Assembly (NCBI GenBank): GCA_947458795.1
Contig: CANHCD010000107.1
Location: 1 to 7,040 of the forward strand
DNA: 7,040 bases
Direction of reading: 5' to 3'
Source: Cyclobacteriaceae bacterium
GTDB lineage: Bacteria > Bacteroidota > Bacteroidia > Cytophagales > Cyclobacteriaceae
The notes under the pieces: generated by a model
Told to the model about the DNA's origin: nothing
Seen by the model: the letters and a program-made list of their open reading frames with translations, nothing else
Database searches by the model: none
Part shown: piece after piece, positions 1 to 6,282 of the stretch
How positions within the stretch are numbered: position 1 is the stretch's first letter
Layout: each line of letters starts with the position of its first letter
Translations under genes and position numbers: made by a program

Positions 1-281
1 ACCATGCCATGGATGAAAAGCTGTAAATAAAAGAGCTTTTTACCCTTTATCTTTTCCACCAGCACATCAATTGCCAAATGACCCTGCTTACCTGATACAT
101 AGGCAGCTCCCAAAAGTCCCAACCAAATCATGCTGTACCGCGCCAATTCATCGGTAAATGAACTCGGGTCCCCCAAGAGGTAGCGTGAGACCACCTGCCA
201 GGTAACATTCAACACCATCAATCCCATCAAAAGGGCAATGGTAAATTGGATAAATTGATCTAATGCAGCCTTTAACTTCAT
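1..281 (-). CDS. dctQ: TRAP transporter small permease, DctQ family (partial, N-terminal 93 residues)
   Basis: Small membrane subunit of a tripartite ATP-independent periplasmic (TRAP) transporter. It sits in the inner membrane and partners the large permease DctM. The reading frame opens with ATG at 281 and stays open through the left edge, so the C-terminal half is missing. Visible residues show a first hydrophobic helix at about 11-31, followed by the family hallmark: Trp28-Gln29, Ser32-Arg33-Tyr34, a Pro-Ser-Ser-Phe-Thr-Asp-Glu-Leu stretch at 39-46, then a second helix (about 49-64) leading into Gly-His-Leu-Ala-Ile-Asp (67-72). These match DctQ proteins well. The start codon overlaps the dctP stop as ATGA, which supports both the start choice and translational coupling. 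DctM would be expected next, beyond the left edge. Substrate is not readable from this subunit; hexuronate is inferred from the operon. Confidence 0.93.
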   Translation of the reverse strand, partial: MKLKAALDQFIQFTIALLMGLMVLNVTWQVVSRYLLGDPSSFTDELARYSMIWLGLLGAAYVSGKQGHLAIDVLVEKIKGKKLFYLQLFIHGM

Positions 282-1267
282 TTTGTTGTCTGTTGAATTC
301 GTTGAATCAAAGATGCCAACTGGGGTTGTTCCTGAACTACTTGCGCATAAACGCCAGCAACTTTTTCTAAAAAAGGTTCTTTGGAGGGATAGCTAATCTT
401 TACACCCGCTTTTTGTACCTCTCGAAGTGCTTCTTCTACTGCCTCCTTCCAAAGTTTGGACTCGTATACCGCAGATTCATCTGCTGCTTCCTGCAACCAA
501 CGCTGCTCCTCTTCACTCAAGTCTTTCCATACCTCCGAACTGACCAACACCACGTCTGGAATGGCGGTATGTTCATCAATAGCATAAAACTTACAAACCT
601 CGTAATGTCTTGAATTGTAAAAACTAGGTGGGTTATTCTCTGCTGCATCCACTATCCCTTGTTGCAACGACGTATAAAGTTCTCCATAGGAAACGGGGGT
701 CGGTGATCCTCCCATCCCGCGAATCATGTTGATTGCCATTTTGGATTCTTGGACCCGTATTTTTAGCCCATCCAAATCAGCAGGAGTTTCAATAGGCTTG
801 GTTTTACTGTAGAAACTCCGCTTGCCTGCATCGTAAAAACACAAGCCAAGCAACCAAAACTTTTCGGTACTCAACAACAACTCTTTCCCAATCTCCCCTT
901 GGAGCACCTGCGAAATATGGGCATCGTCTCTAAACAAGTACGGAAGTCCCAACACACTAATTTCAGGCGAAAAAGCTTCCAGAGAAGCAGCTGAAACTTT
1001 CGTCATCCCCACACTTCCAATTTGCAACAGCTCAAGTAGTTCTCTTTCAGTGCCCAACTGTTGATTGGGATAAACCTTTACTTTTAGTTTACCTCCTGAT
1101 TTTTCTTCCAGCCGCTCACCAAGAAATACCATCGCCTGATGTACAGGATGCGATACCACCTGGGCATGACCCATCTTGATGACTTTTACACCGGTATCCA
1201 ATTGACAGCCCCCAAGAGCTAGTACCAAGGCGAGAAAAATAAAAACTATTCTACGGGTAATTTGCAT
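278..1267 (-). CDS. dctP: TRAP transporter substrate-binding lipoprotein, DctP family, probably hexuronate-specific
   Basis: Extracytoplasmic solute receptor that delivers an acidic substrate to the DctQM permease. The 329-residue product begins with a lipoprotein signal peptide: Arg5-Arg6, a hydrophobic core at 7-18, and a lipobox ending Leu-Gly-Gly-Cys with the lipidated Cys at 21. The mature part has the DctP fold signature: Gly-His-Ala near 33-35, Gly-Thr-Glu-Arg-Glu (72-76), Leu-Gly-Leu-Pro-Tyr-Leu-Phe-Arg (106-113), and Lys-Ile-Arg-Val-Gln (169-173). In this family Arg171 is expected to pair with the substrate carboxylate. Asp-Ala-Ala-Glu-Asn-Asn (207-212) supplies further pocket residues. 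The start overlaps the eda stop by one base (TAATG), and the stop overlaps the dctQ start. Substrate specificity (galacturonate, glucuronate or related) is inferred only from the neighbouring uxaA, uxaB, kdgK and eda genes. The family assignment is secure. Confidence 0.95.
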   Translation of the reverse strand: MQITRRIVFIFLALVLALGGCQLDTGVKVIKMGHAQVVSHPVHQAMVFLGERLEEKSGGKLKVKVYPNQQLGTERELLELLQIGSVGMTKVSAASLEAFSPEISVLGLPYLFRDDAHISQVLQGEIGKELLLSTEKFWLLGLCFYDAGKRSFYSKTKPIETPADLDGLKIRVQESKMAINMIRGMGGSPTPVSYGELYTSLQQGIVDAAENNPPSFYNSRHYEVCKFYAIDEHTAIPDVVLVSSEVWKDLSEEEQRWLQEAADESAVYESKLWKEAVEEALREVQKAGVKISYPSKEPFLEKVAGVYAQVVQEQPQLASLIQRIQQTTK

Positions 1268-1935
1268 TAGGAAAGGTCTCGAAGTGAAGCGATTTGAGCC
1301 ATCACCTGGGCAATGGTCTCCCTGATTTTTGAATAGTTGCCAGCAGCAATGTCTTCTTTTCGAAATAACTGGGAACCCATCCCCACACAGAGAGCACCTG
1401 CATCAAACCAACTTTTGATACTGGGCAGCGTGGGCTCCACTCCGCCAGTTGGAATGAGCTCTATCGTAGGCATTACTGCGTGTACGGCGGAAATAAAAGC
1501 GGGAGTCAACAAGTTGGCAGGATACATCTTGACCAGCTCGGCTCCAAGCTCCTGCGCAAAAAACACTTCTGAAACTGTCCCGCAACCGGGTATCCATGGA
1601 ACGCTTACCCCAGCACAATACTCGCCTAAGGCAGGATTCATCACGGGTGCAACGATAAACTCTGCACCCATATCTAAAAACAGTTCAGCCTCTACAGGAT
1701 GGTAGATGGTACCCACACCCAGATACATTCCAGGAAGTTGACCGACAAGCTCCTTTATCTTTGGGAAAATAGCCTTGGCTTCTTTTCCTCGATTGACCAT
1801 CTCAATGACCCTTACCCCCCCTTCATAGGCTGCTACTACCAGCTCCATACATACCTTTTCGTCTGGATGGAAAAATATGGGCATCATCCCTCCTGCATGC
1901 ATGCGCCGAATAAATGGACTAGGATTTCGCATCAT
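1267..1935 (-). CDS. eda: 2-keto-3-deoxy-6-phosphogluconate (KDPG) / KHG aldolase
   Basis: Class I aldolase that splits KDPG into pyruvate and glyceraldehyde 3-phosphate in the cytoplasm, the last step of hexuronate breakdown. The 222-residue TIM barrel is close to the usual length. Visible motifs are Glu-Gly-Gly-Val-Arg-Val-Ile-Glu (38-45), with Glu45 at the catalytic acid/base position; Gly-Val-Gly-Thr (73-76); Ile-Pro-Gly-Cys-Gly-Thr-Val-Ser-Glu (115-123); Lys136 in Val-Lys-Met-Tyr-Pro-Ala as the Schiff-base lysine; and Pro-Thr-Gly-Gly-Val (162-166) for phosphate binding. After Glu45 it has Met-Val-Asn-Arg-Gly where the E. coli enzyme has Val-Thr-Leu-Arg-Thr. The phosphate-binding Arg (49) is kept but Thr is replaced by Asn at 48. 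The start at 1935 overlaps the kdgK stop as ATGA; a second ATG lies in the next codon. Gene position directly after kdgK fits the paired KDG-to-KDPG-to-pyruvate steps. Confidence 0.94.
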   Translation of the reverse strand: MMRNPSPFIRRMHAGGMMPIFFHPDEKVCMELVVAAYEGGVRVIEMVNRGKEAKAIFPKIKELVGQLPGMYLGVGTIYHPVEAELFLDMGAEFIVAPVMNPALGEYCAGVSVPWIPGCGTVSEVFFAQELGAELVKMYPANLLTPAFISAVHAVMPTIELIPTGGVEPTLPSIKSWFDAGALCVGMGSQLFRKEDIAAGNYSKIRETIAQVMAQIASLRDLS

Positions 1936-2924
1936 CTTTTTATTTTACCATTACCCTCTCCAGCCACCAACTCCTGAATCTCTTGCAGTGAGCAGTACAA
2001 AATATCCCCAGGAACACTATGCTTGAGCACTCCAGCCGCCATCGCAAACTCAATGGCATCTTTAGGGCTCATATGTAGCAATCCATAGATCAAACCACCT
2101 GCAAAGGCATCACCGGAACCTACGCGGTCCACGATATGAGTCAATTCGTAGGTTTTTGAAGTGTGTGATTTTTTTCTACCATAAAGGCTTGCAGACAAAG
2201 TGTTGACGGAGGAATTATGGGAAATACGGTCCGTCTTGACCAAGTACTCTAGCTTTGGAAAACGGTCAAAGGCCATTTTCTTGCTGTCCGAAAAACTCTT
2301 GAATTCTTCATTCAGACATTGCTTAAAATCCCGTGTACCGGCAATCATGATATGTGTCAGCTCCATTAGCTGTGGCATGACCTGGTGAGGAGCCTTGCCG
2401 TATTGCCACAAATTGCTTCGGTAATTTAAGTCTCCACTTACCCGTATGCCTCTCTCATTTGCCTTTTGAAGGGCCACCAAGGTTAAGTTCGCACATTTTT
2501 GAGATAGCGCAGGCGTAATTCCCGACCAATGCAGCCAAGACACCCCTTCCAATATAGACTCCCAATCCAAGTCCTCTCCCTCAAAATTGGCAAAAGCAGA
2601 ATCGGCCCGATCGTATATAATTTGAGAACTTCGCTGCATGGCTCCTTGCTCCAAAAAATAGATGCCCATCCTGCCCTGAATAAAGGGAATGGCGCGGGTA
2701 TCTATTCCATTTTTTCTAAGCTTTCCTGCAGCAGCCCATCCCAACTCGTGATCAGGAAAGGCAGTGAGGTGAGAGACATCCATTCCCCAATAGGCCAAGG
2801 CAGCCGCGACATTTGCTTCTGAGCCTCCAAACTCCATTTCGAGATCCTGTGCCTGAAAAAAACGTTGGTTTCCAGGAGGACTGAGTCGTAGCATGACTTC
2901 ACCAAGAGTGATAATTTTCTTCAT
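1932..2924 (-). CDS. kdgK: 2-keto-3-deoxygluconate (KDG) kinase, PfkB/ribokinase family
   Basis: Phosphorylates KDG with ATP to give KDPG, feeding the aldolase encoded next. The 330-residue protein has both PfkB-family signatures. The N-terminal one is Phe-Gly-Gly-Ser-Glu-Ala-Asn-Val-Ala (32-40), the sugar-binding region. The C-terminal one is Asp-Arg-Val-Gly-Ser-Gly-Asp-Ala-Phe-Ala-Gly-Gly (266-277), forming the anion hole with Asp272 as the catalytic base. Asp165-Leu-Asn-Tyr-Arg169 is the strand motif typical of KDG kinases and related sugar kinases. The opening residues (Ile-Thr-Leu-Gly-Glu-Val-Met-Leu-Arg-Leu) are also typical of this subgroup. It is the first gene of the leftward operon, 49 bases from divergent uxaA. 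PfkB membership is certain. KDG as substrate rests on similarity to KDG kinases plus the flanking eda and uxaA; another keto-sugar is possible but less likely. Confidence 0.92.
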   Translation of the reverse strand: MKKIITLGEVMLRLSPPGNQRFFQAQDLEMEFGGSEANVAAALAYWGMDVSHLTAFPDHELGWAAAGKLRKNGIDTRAIPFIQGRMGIYFLEQGAMQRSSQIIYDRADSAFANFEGEDLDWESILEGVSWLHWSGITPALSQKCANLTLVALQKANERGIRVSGDLNYRSNLWQYGKAPHQVMPQLMELTHIMIAGTRDFKQCLNEEFKSFSDSKKMAFDRFPKLEYLVKTDRISHNSSVNTLSASLYGRKKSHTSKTYELTHIVDRVGSGDAFAGGLIYGLLHMSPKDAIEFAMAAGVLKHSVPGDILYCSLQEIQELVAGEGNGKIKR

Positions 2925-2973
2925 GGAAGAATAAATTTTTTATCTAATTTGACCAAAATAAGAAATTATTACG
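2925..2973. promoter_or_regulatory. Divergent kdgK / uxaA intergenic promoter region
   Basis: This 49-base, very AT-rich gap is the only space between two divergently transcribed genes, so at least the uxaA promoter and probably the operon promoter must lie in or around it. On the + strand TAAATTTT at 2932-2939 is one base from the Bacteroidota -7 consensus TAnnTTTG. A matching -33 TTG is not evident; GTG at 2908-2910 is the closest at that spacing. On the - strand TATTTTGG (complement of 2953-2960) is a similarly imperfect -7 candidate without a clear -33 partner. No Shine-Dalgarno sequence precedes either start, as is common in this phylum. No strong inverted repeat for a regulator is visible. 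Confidence 0.4.
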
Positions 2974-4602
2974 ATGAATAACACCTCACTCCTATTAGAT
3001 TCTTTGGATAATGTCGGCGTAGCCCTTTGCGACCTAAGTCCTGGGGAGCAAGTAAGCCTCGAACTACATACCCTAGAAATACGCCAATTCATTCCAGCCA
3101 AGCATAAATTTGCCCTTCAAGATTTTTTTCCGGGTGATGAAATTCTGATGTACGGGACCGTAGTGGCAGAAGCAACTCAAAAAATCAATAAGGGTGCAGC
3201 TCTTACTTTAGAAAACATCCAACACAAAACCAAAGCCTATTCCTTAGAACGGAAAACAGAGGCTAGAAGGCCGCCTGAGGTAGGCCATTGGAAAGACAAA
3301 ACTTTTTTAGGCTTTCATCGAGAAGATGGGCAAGTAGGTACCGCCAACTATTGGATTGTTCTACCGCTGGTATTTTGTGAAAATACCAACATCAAATTGC
3401 TTCAAGAGGCCTTTGAAAATGCGCTAGGTTTTTCCCAACCCAATCCCTACGAGCAACAAATCAAAGCCCTTATCGCTGGGGACAAAAGTGGCACCGCATT
3501 AGAAGATACAAGTTCCACCTTGGAGGTAGAACGCAACAAACTTTTCCCACAGGTGGATGGCATCCGTTTTCTAACCCATAGCATGGGCTGTGGAGGCACT
3601 AGAGACGATGCATCGGCACTTTGCGGACTCCTCGCTGGATACATCCACCACCCCAATGTAGCTGGCGCAACTGTGCTTAGCTTGGGTTGCCAAAATGCCC
3701 AAGTAAGCCTGCTTCAAGAAAAACTATCCCTTCTTTCTTGTAAAAAACCAGTCGTTATCTGCGAGCAACAGCAAGAAGGCACCACCCACGCACTCCTCAC
3801 CAAAGCAGTCCATGAGACCGTAGCAGGACTGCGACTAGCGAATCAATGCATTAGGAAGCCAGCTCCCCTGAGTAAACTGGTGGTAGGCTTGGAATGCGGA
3901 GGATCAGATGGATTTTCGGGCATCTCTGCAAACCCTACCCTTGGACATGTGTCGGATGTAGTCGTTGCCTTGGGAGGAACAGCCATTCTATCTGAGTTTC
4001 CTGAGTTGTGCGGGGCCGAACAAGATTTGATTAACCGATGTGAAAGTCCCGTGCTTGCCAAAAAATTTGTTCACCTGATGGAAACCTACAATGCAGCCGC
4101 AAAGCGTGTTGGAAGTGGATTTGACAAAAACCCAAGTCCTGGCAATATCAAAGACGGACTCCTCACTGATGCGATTAAGTCTTGTGGCGCTGCCAAAAAA
4201 GGAGGCACGGCCCCCATTGCAGATGTTTTGGACTATCCAGAATACGTTACCAAGACAGGACTCAACCTCCTTTGTACACCCGGTAATGATGTAGAAAGTA
4301 CTACCGCACTTGCCGGAAGTGGAGCCAACCTGATTTTATTTACCACTGGCTTAGGTACACCTACAGGCAACCCAATTTGTCCTGTAATCAAAGTTTCTTC
4401 CAATACCATATTGGCAAATAAAATGCCCGACATCATTGACTTTGATGCAGGCACGATTATTTCTGGAGAAGATACACCCGCATCTGCAGGAGAAAGGTTG
4501 ACTGAGTATATAATTGCCGTGGCGAGTGGTCAAACGCATACCAAAGCTGAGGAAAAACGAAATTTTGATTTCATCCCCTGGAAAAGAGGAGTTTCGCTGT
4601 GA
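2974..4602 (+). CDS. uxaA: Altronate dehydratase (D-altronate hydro-lyase)
   Basis: Dehydrates D-altronate to 2-keto-3-deoxygluconate, a metal-dependent cytoplasmic step of galacturonate catabolism. The 542-residue protein combines an N-terminal SAF domain (about 10-85, with His44-Lys-Phe-Ala-Leu and Pro-Gly-Asp at 53-55) with the UxaA core. Core motifs, recalled from E. coli UxaA, are Gly-Gln-Val-Gly-Thr-Ala-Asn (119-125), Gly-Cys206, Leu-Gly-Cys239-Gln-Asn (237-241), Leu-Glu-Cys308-Gly-Gly-Ser-Asp-Gly (306-313), Asn-Pro-Ser-Pro-Gly-Asn (386-391), Pro-Gly-Asn-Asp (436-439), and Asp-Phe-Asp-Ala-Gly (489-493). It is longer than the roughly 495-residue E. coli enzyme, mainly through about 45 extra residues at 150-195 before Gly-Cys206. 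The same family contains galactarate dehydratase, but the SAF fusion, length and nearby uxaB favour altronate. It runs opposite to the kdgK operon and ends facing the DUF1330 gene. Confidence 0.94.
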   Translation: MNNTSLLLDSLDNVGVALCDLSPGEQVSLELHTLEIRQFIPAKHKFALQDFFPGDEILMYGTVVAEATQKINKGAALTLENIQHKTKAYSLERKTEARRPPEVGHWKDKTFLGFHREDGQVGTANYWIVLPLVFCENTNIKLLQEAFENALGFSQPNPYEQQIKALIAGDKSGTALEDTSSTLEVERNKLFPQVDGIRFLTHSMGCGGTRDDASALCGLLAGYIHHPNVAGATVLSLGCQNAQVSLLQEKLSLLSCKKPVVICEQQQEGTTHALLTKAVHETVAGLRLANQCIRKPAPLSKLVVGLECGGSDGFSGISANPTLGHVSDVVVALGGTAILSEFPELCGAEQDLINRCESPVLAKKFVHLMETYNAAAKRVGSGFDKNPSPGNIKDGLLTDAIKSCGAAKKGGTAPIADVLDYPEYVTKTGLNLLCTPGNDVESTTALAGSGANLILFTTGLGTPTGNPICPVIKVSSNTILANKMPDIIDFDAGTIISGEDTPASAGERLTEYIIAVASGQTHTKAEEKRNFDFIPWKRGVSL

Positions 4603-4646
4603 TGAGCAGGCCTGTAAGTCCAACCCTAAGTCGACTGGCAATTCAA

Positions 4647-4931
4647 TTATTCACCGATCAACAAAAATCGGGCTGTAGAAGCCTTATCACGGATTTGTTT
4701 GGCTTCTTGATAGGCCGCAGAATGATACCAGGCCAAGGCCTTCTCCCGGTTTGGAAACTCCAATAAAACGAGTCGATCGTGATCCCAGGTACCTTCCAAA
4801 GCCTCTACTGGCATGCCTCGCAGCACAAACTTTCCTTCATAGGCTTGCAGACTAGCAGGGGTCTTTTCTTTGTATTTTTCATACAACAAGGGAGAGTGAA
4901 TAGCTACTTCAACAAGTATGTAGGCTGCCAT
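4647..4931 (-). CDS. DUF1330 family protein (small ferredoxin-like alpha/beta fold)
   Basis: A 94-residue protein of the DUF1330 family, whose biochemical role is not established. The family pattern is clear across the whole length: Ala-Ala-Tyr-Ile-Leu-Val-Glu-Val near the start, Tyr17 and Tyr20 in a Tyr-Glu-Lys-Tyr-Lys helix, Leu-Arg-Gly-Met-Pro-Val-Glu-Ala-Leu-Glu-Gly-Thr-Trp (37-49), Leu-Val-Leu-Leu-Glu-Phe-Pro (54-60), then Ala-Trp-Tyr-His-Ser-Ala-Ala-Tyr-Gln (66-74), and a final strand rich in Leu and Ile. Members are expected to form dimeric alpha/beta barrels. It has no signal peptide, so it should be cytoplasmic. It lies between uxaA and uxaB but on the opposite strand, 44 bases from the uxaA stop (tail to tail) and 40 bases from the uxaB start (divergent). 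It is therefore probably transcribed alone. A link to uronate metabolism is suggested only by position. Confidence 0.88.
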   Translation of the reverse strand: MAAYILVEVAIHSPLLYEKYKEKTPASLQAYEGKFVLRGMPVEALEGTWDHDRLVLLEFPNREKALAWYHSAAYQEAKQIRDKASTARFLLIGE

Positions 4932-4971
4932 AAATTTTAGTGTTTAAATTGAAAAGTTAAACTAACAAAAA
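4932..4971. promoter_or_regulatory. Divergent DUF1330 / uxaB intergenic promoter region
   Basis: A 40-base AT-rich gap between two divergent start codons. For uxaB, TAAATTTT at 4931-4938 is one base from the Bacteroidota -7 box TAnnTTTG and begins 41 bases before the uxaB ATG, almost the same place as the identical octamer before uxaA. The expected -33 TTG is poor (TTC at 4908-4910), which might fit activator-dependent transcription. No Shine-Dalgarno sequence is seen before uxaB; the leader ends in a run of A. Confidence 0.35.
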
Positions 4972-4983
4972 ATGAATAGTCAA
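4952..4983 (-). promoter_or_regulatory. Candidate Bacteroidota-type promoter for the DUF1330 gene
   Basis: Reading the - strand, TTG (complement of 4981-4983) is followed after 21 bases by TAACTTTT (complement of 4952-4959). This is one mismatch from the Bacteroidota -7 consensus TAnnTTTG at an acceptable spacing. Transcription would start around 4945, leaving a short leader before the ATG at 4931. The -33 element would lie inside the first codons of uxaB. AT-rich sequence makes chance matches likely, so this is only a candidate. Confidence 0.3.
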
Positions 4984-6282
4984 TCGATACAGGTTCTCCA
5001 ATTTGGAACAGGAAATTTCCTCCGTGGATTTATTGAGCCCCTAATCGAAGAACTAAACGAACAAGGTGAATCGTTACAGGTTTGCCTCGTGCAAAGCACC
5101 GATGGAAGCACCCTTCAAGGTTTGCGTGCACAAGATTATGCGTATGAAGTGTATGTTGCAGGTAGCGATAAAGGCCAGTCCATCGAGGAATTTAAGTCGA
5201 TTACCTGCATTAAAGATGGGCTTAGTCTACCCAATGACTATGGAAAGTTCCTCTCATTTGCTCTTTCTCCAGATCTGAAATATATTATTTCAAATGTCAC
5301 AGAGGCAGGTTTAGTTTGGAAAGAGGAAGGTCCGAGAGACCAAATCGCCAGCTCTTTTCCTGGAAGGCTTACCCAATGGCTTTACACTCGATTTGAACAA
5401 GCTCCCGAATTGGAAACAATCCTACTTCCTTGCGAGCTCATTCCCAACAATGGGGAATACTTGAAAAGTTTAATCCAACAGCATGCTTTAGCCTGGAAGT
5501 TGGATGCTCAATTTCTGAATTGGATCCACCTCAACTGCCGCTTTCACAACACCTTGGTGGATCGAATTGTCCCTGGCTTCCCAAAGCATCTCGAGGGTAA
5601 AGCCGCGCCTTACACTGTACAGGCAGAACCCTATCTTTTTTGGGGAATTGAGGGTAATGTCCTAGATCTAGAAAAATTGCCTTTCCGGAAGTGCAAAGGG
5701 GTGGTGCTAACCGACTCACTTCTCCCCTACACGAAGCGGAAAATAAGTATTCTAAATGGGCTACACACCCTAATGGCGGCCTTAGGTAGGTTGCAACAAA
5801 TACAAACCGTTCAACAGTATGTACAAGACCCCGATCGACTTCAGGCGCTCAAACTAGTCGCAGAAGAGGAAATATTTCCGTTTTTGGATCAGCCCTTGGA
5901 TTCCCTTCGAGACTATGCATCAGCCATCATTGATCGATTTAAAAATCCATACATGGCGCATTTGCTGCAGGATATTTCCTTTCAGTCGATCTCCAAATTC
6001 AAAAGTCGATTGCTACCTATTTGCACCTATTATTTAGAAAAACAGGGAACATTGCCACCTCGAATCACTGTGGGATTGGTTGCATTGCTATTGTGTCACT
6101 TGCGATTCCCAGATTTGATGCGGGACTCCGAAGAAAACAAACAGTACTTCAAGGAAATTCAAGTCAGGGATGCATCTGAATTAGACAAAATCATCCAGGC
6201 TAGTCAGGAGTTGTTTGGTTTCCCGGATAGATCAAATTTGGAACTTGCCTATGCCAGCCTCCAGAATACCCTTACGGCTTAG
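4972..6282 (+). CDS. uxaB: Tagaturonate reductase (altronate oxidoreductase)
   Basis: NADH-dependent reduction of D-tagaturonate to D-altronate, the substrate of UxaA. The 436-residue product belongs to the polyol-specific long-chain (mannitol) dehydrogenase family. Gln10-Phe-Gly-Thr-Gly-Asn-Phe-Leu-Arg (10-18) is the nucleotide-binding loop; this Gln-Phe-Gly-x-Gly-Asn-Phe-Leu form is typical of UxaB rather than fructuronate reductase UxuB. Ser-Asn-Val-Thr-Glu-Ala-Gly (107-113) and Pro-Cys-Glu-Leu-Ile-Pro-Asn-Asn-Gly (153-161) follow. Asn193-Thr-Leu-Val-Asp-Arg-Ile-Val-Pro-Gly (193-202) precedes the catalytic Lys257-x4-Asn262-x2-His265, which fits the Lys/Asn/His active-site spacing of the family. 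It is shorter than E. coli UxaB (about 483 residues), but all core motifs are present. The start is the first ATG after a 40-base divergent gap. The stop overlaps the convergent TolC-family gene by 4 bases. Confidence 0.93.
   Translation: MNSQSIQVLQFGTGNFLRGFIEPLIEELNEQGESLQVCLVQSTDGSTLQGLRAQDYAYEVYVAGSDKGQSIEEFKSITCIKDGLSLPNDYGKFLSFALSPDLKYIISNVTEAGLVWKEEGPRDQIASSFPGRLTQWLYTRFEQAPELETILLPCELIPNNGEYLKSLIQQHALAWKLDAQFLNWIHLNCRFHNTLVDRIVPGFPKHLEGKAAPYTVQAEPYLFWGIEGNVLDLEKLPFRKCKGVVLTDSLLPYTKRKISILNGLHTLMAALGRLQQIQTVQQYVQDPDRLQALKLVAEEEIFPFLDQPLDSLRDYASAIIDRFKNPYMAHLLQDISFQSISKFKSRLLPICTYYLEKQGTLPPRITVGLVALLLCHLRFPDLMRDSEENKQYFKEIQVRDASELDKIIQASQELFGFPDRSNLELAYASLQNTLTA

Noticed and set aside
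1337..1705. Open frame of 122 codons on the + strand inside eda
   Set aside because: It lies fully antisense to a well-conserved aldolase gene, has low-complexity Ser/Ala/Pro composition and matches no family; it is a frame shadow.
2529..2822. Open frame of 97 codons on the + strand inside kdgK
   Set aside because: Antisense to the conserved kinase, no recognisable motif and no promoter context.
4351..4641. 96-codon frame on the - strand overlapping the 3' end of uxaA and the gap
   Set aside because: Most of it is antisense to conserved UxaA motifs, and the Cys/Arg-rich product resembles no family. It also lies just downstream of the DUF1330 stop, but with no sign of being a real second gene.
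4603..4646. Possible bidirectional terminator between uxaA and the DUF1330 gene
   Set aside because: Only two loopless 8-base palindromes (CAGGCCTG at 4607-4614 and AGTCGACT at 4629-4636) are present, with no stem-loop plus T tract, so a terminator cannot be supported.
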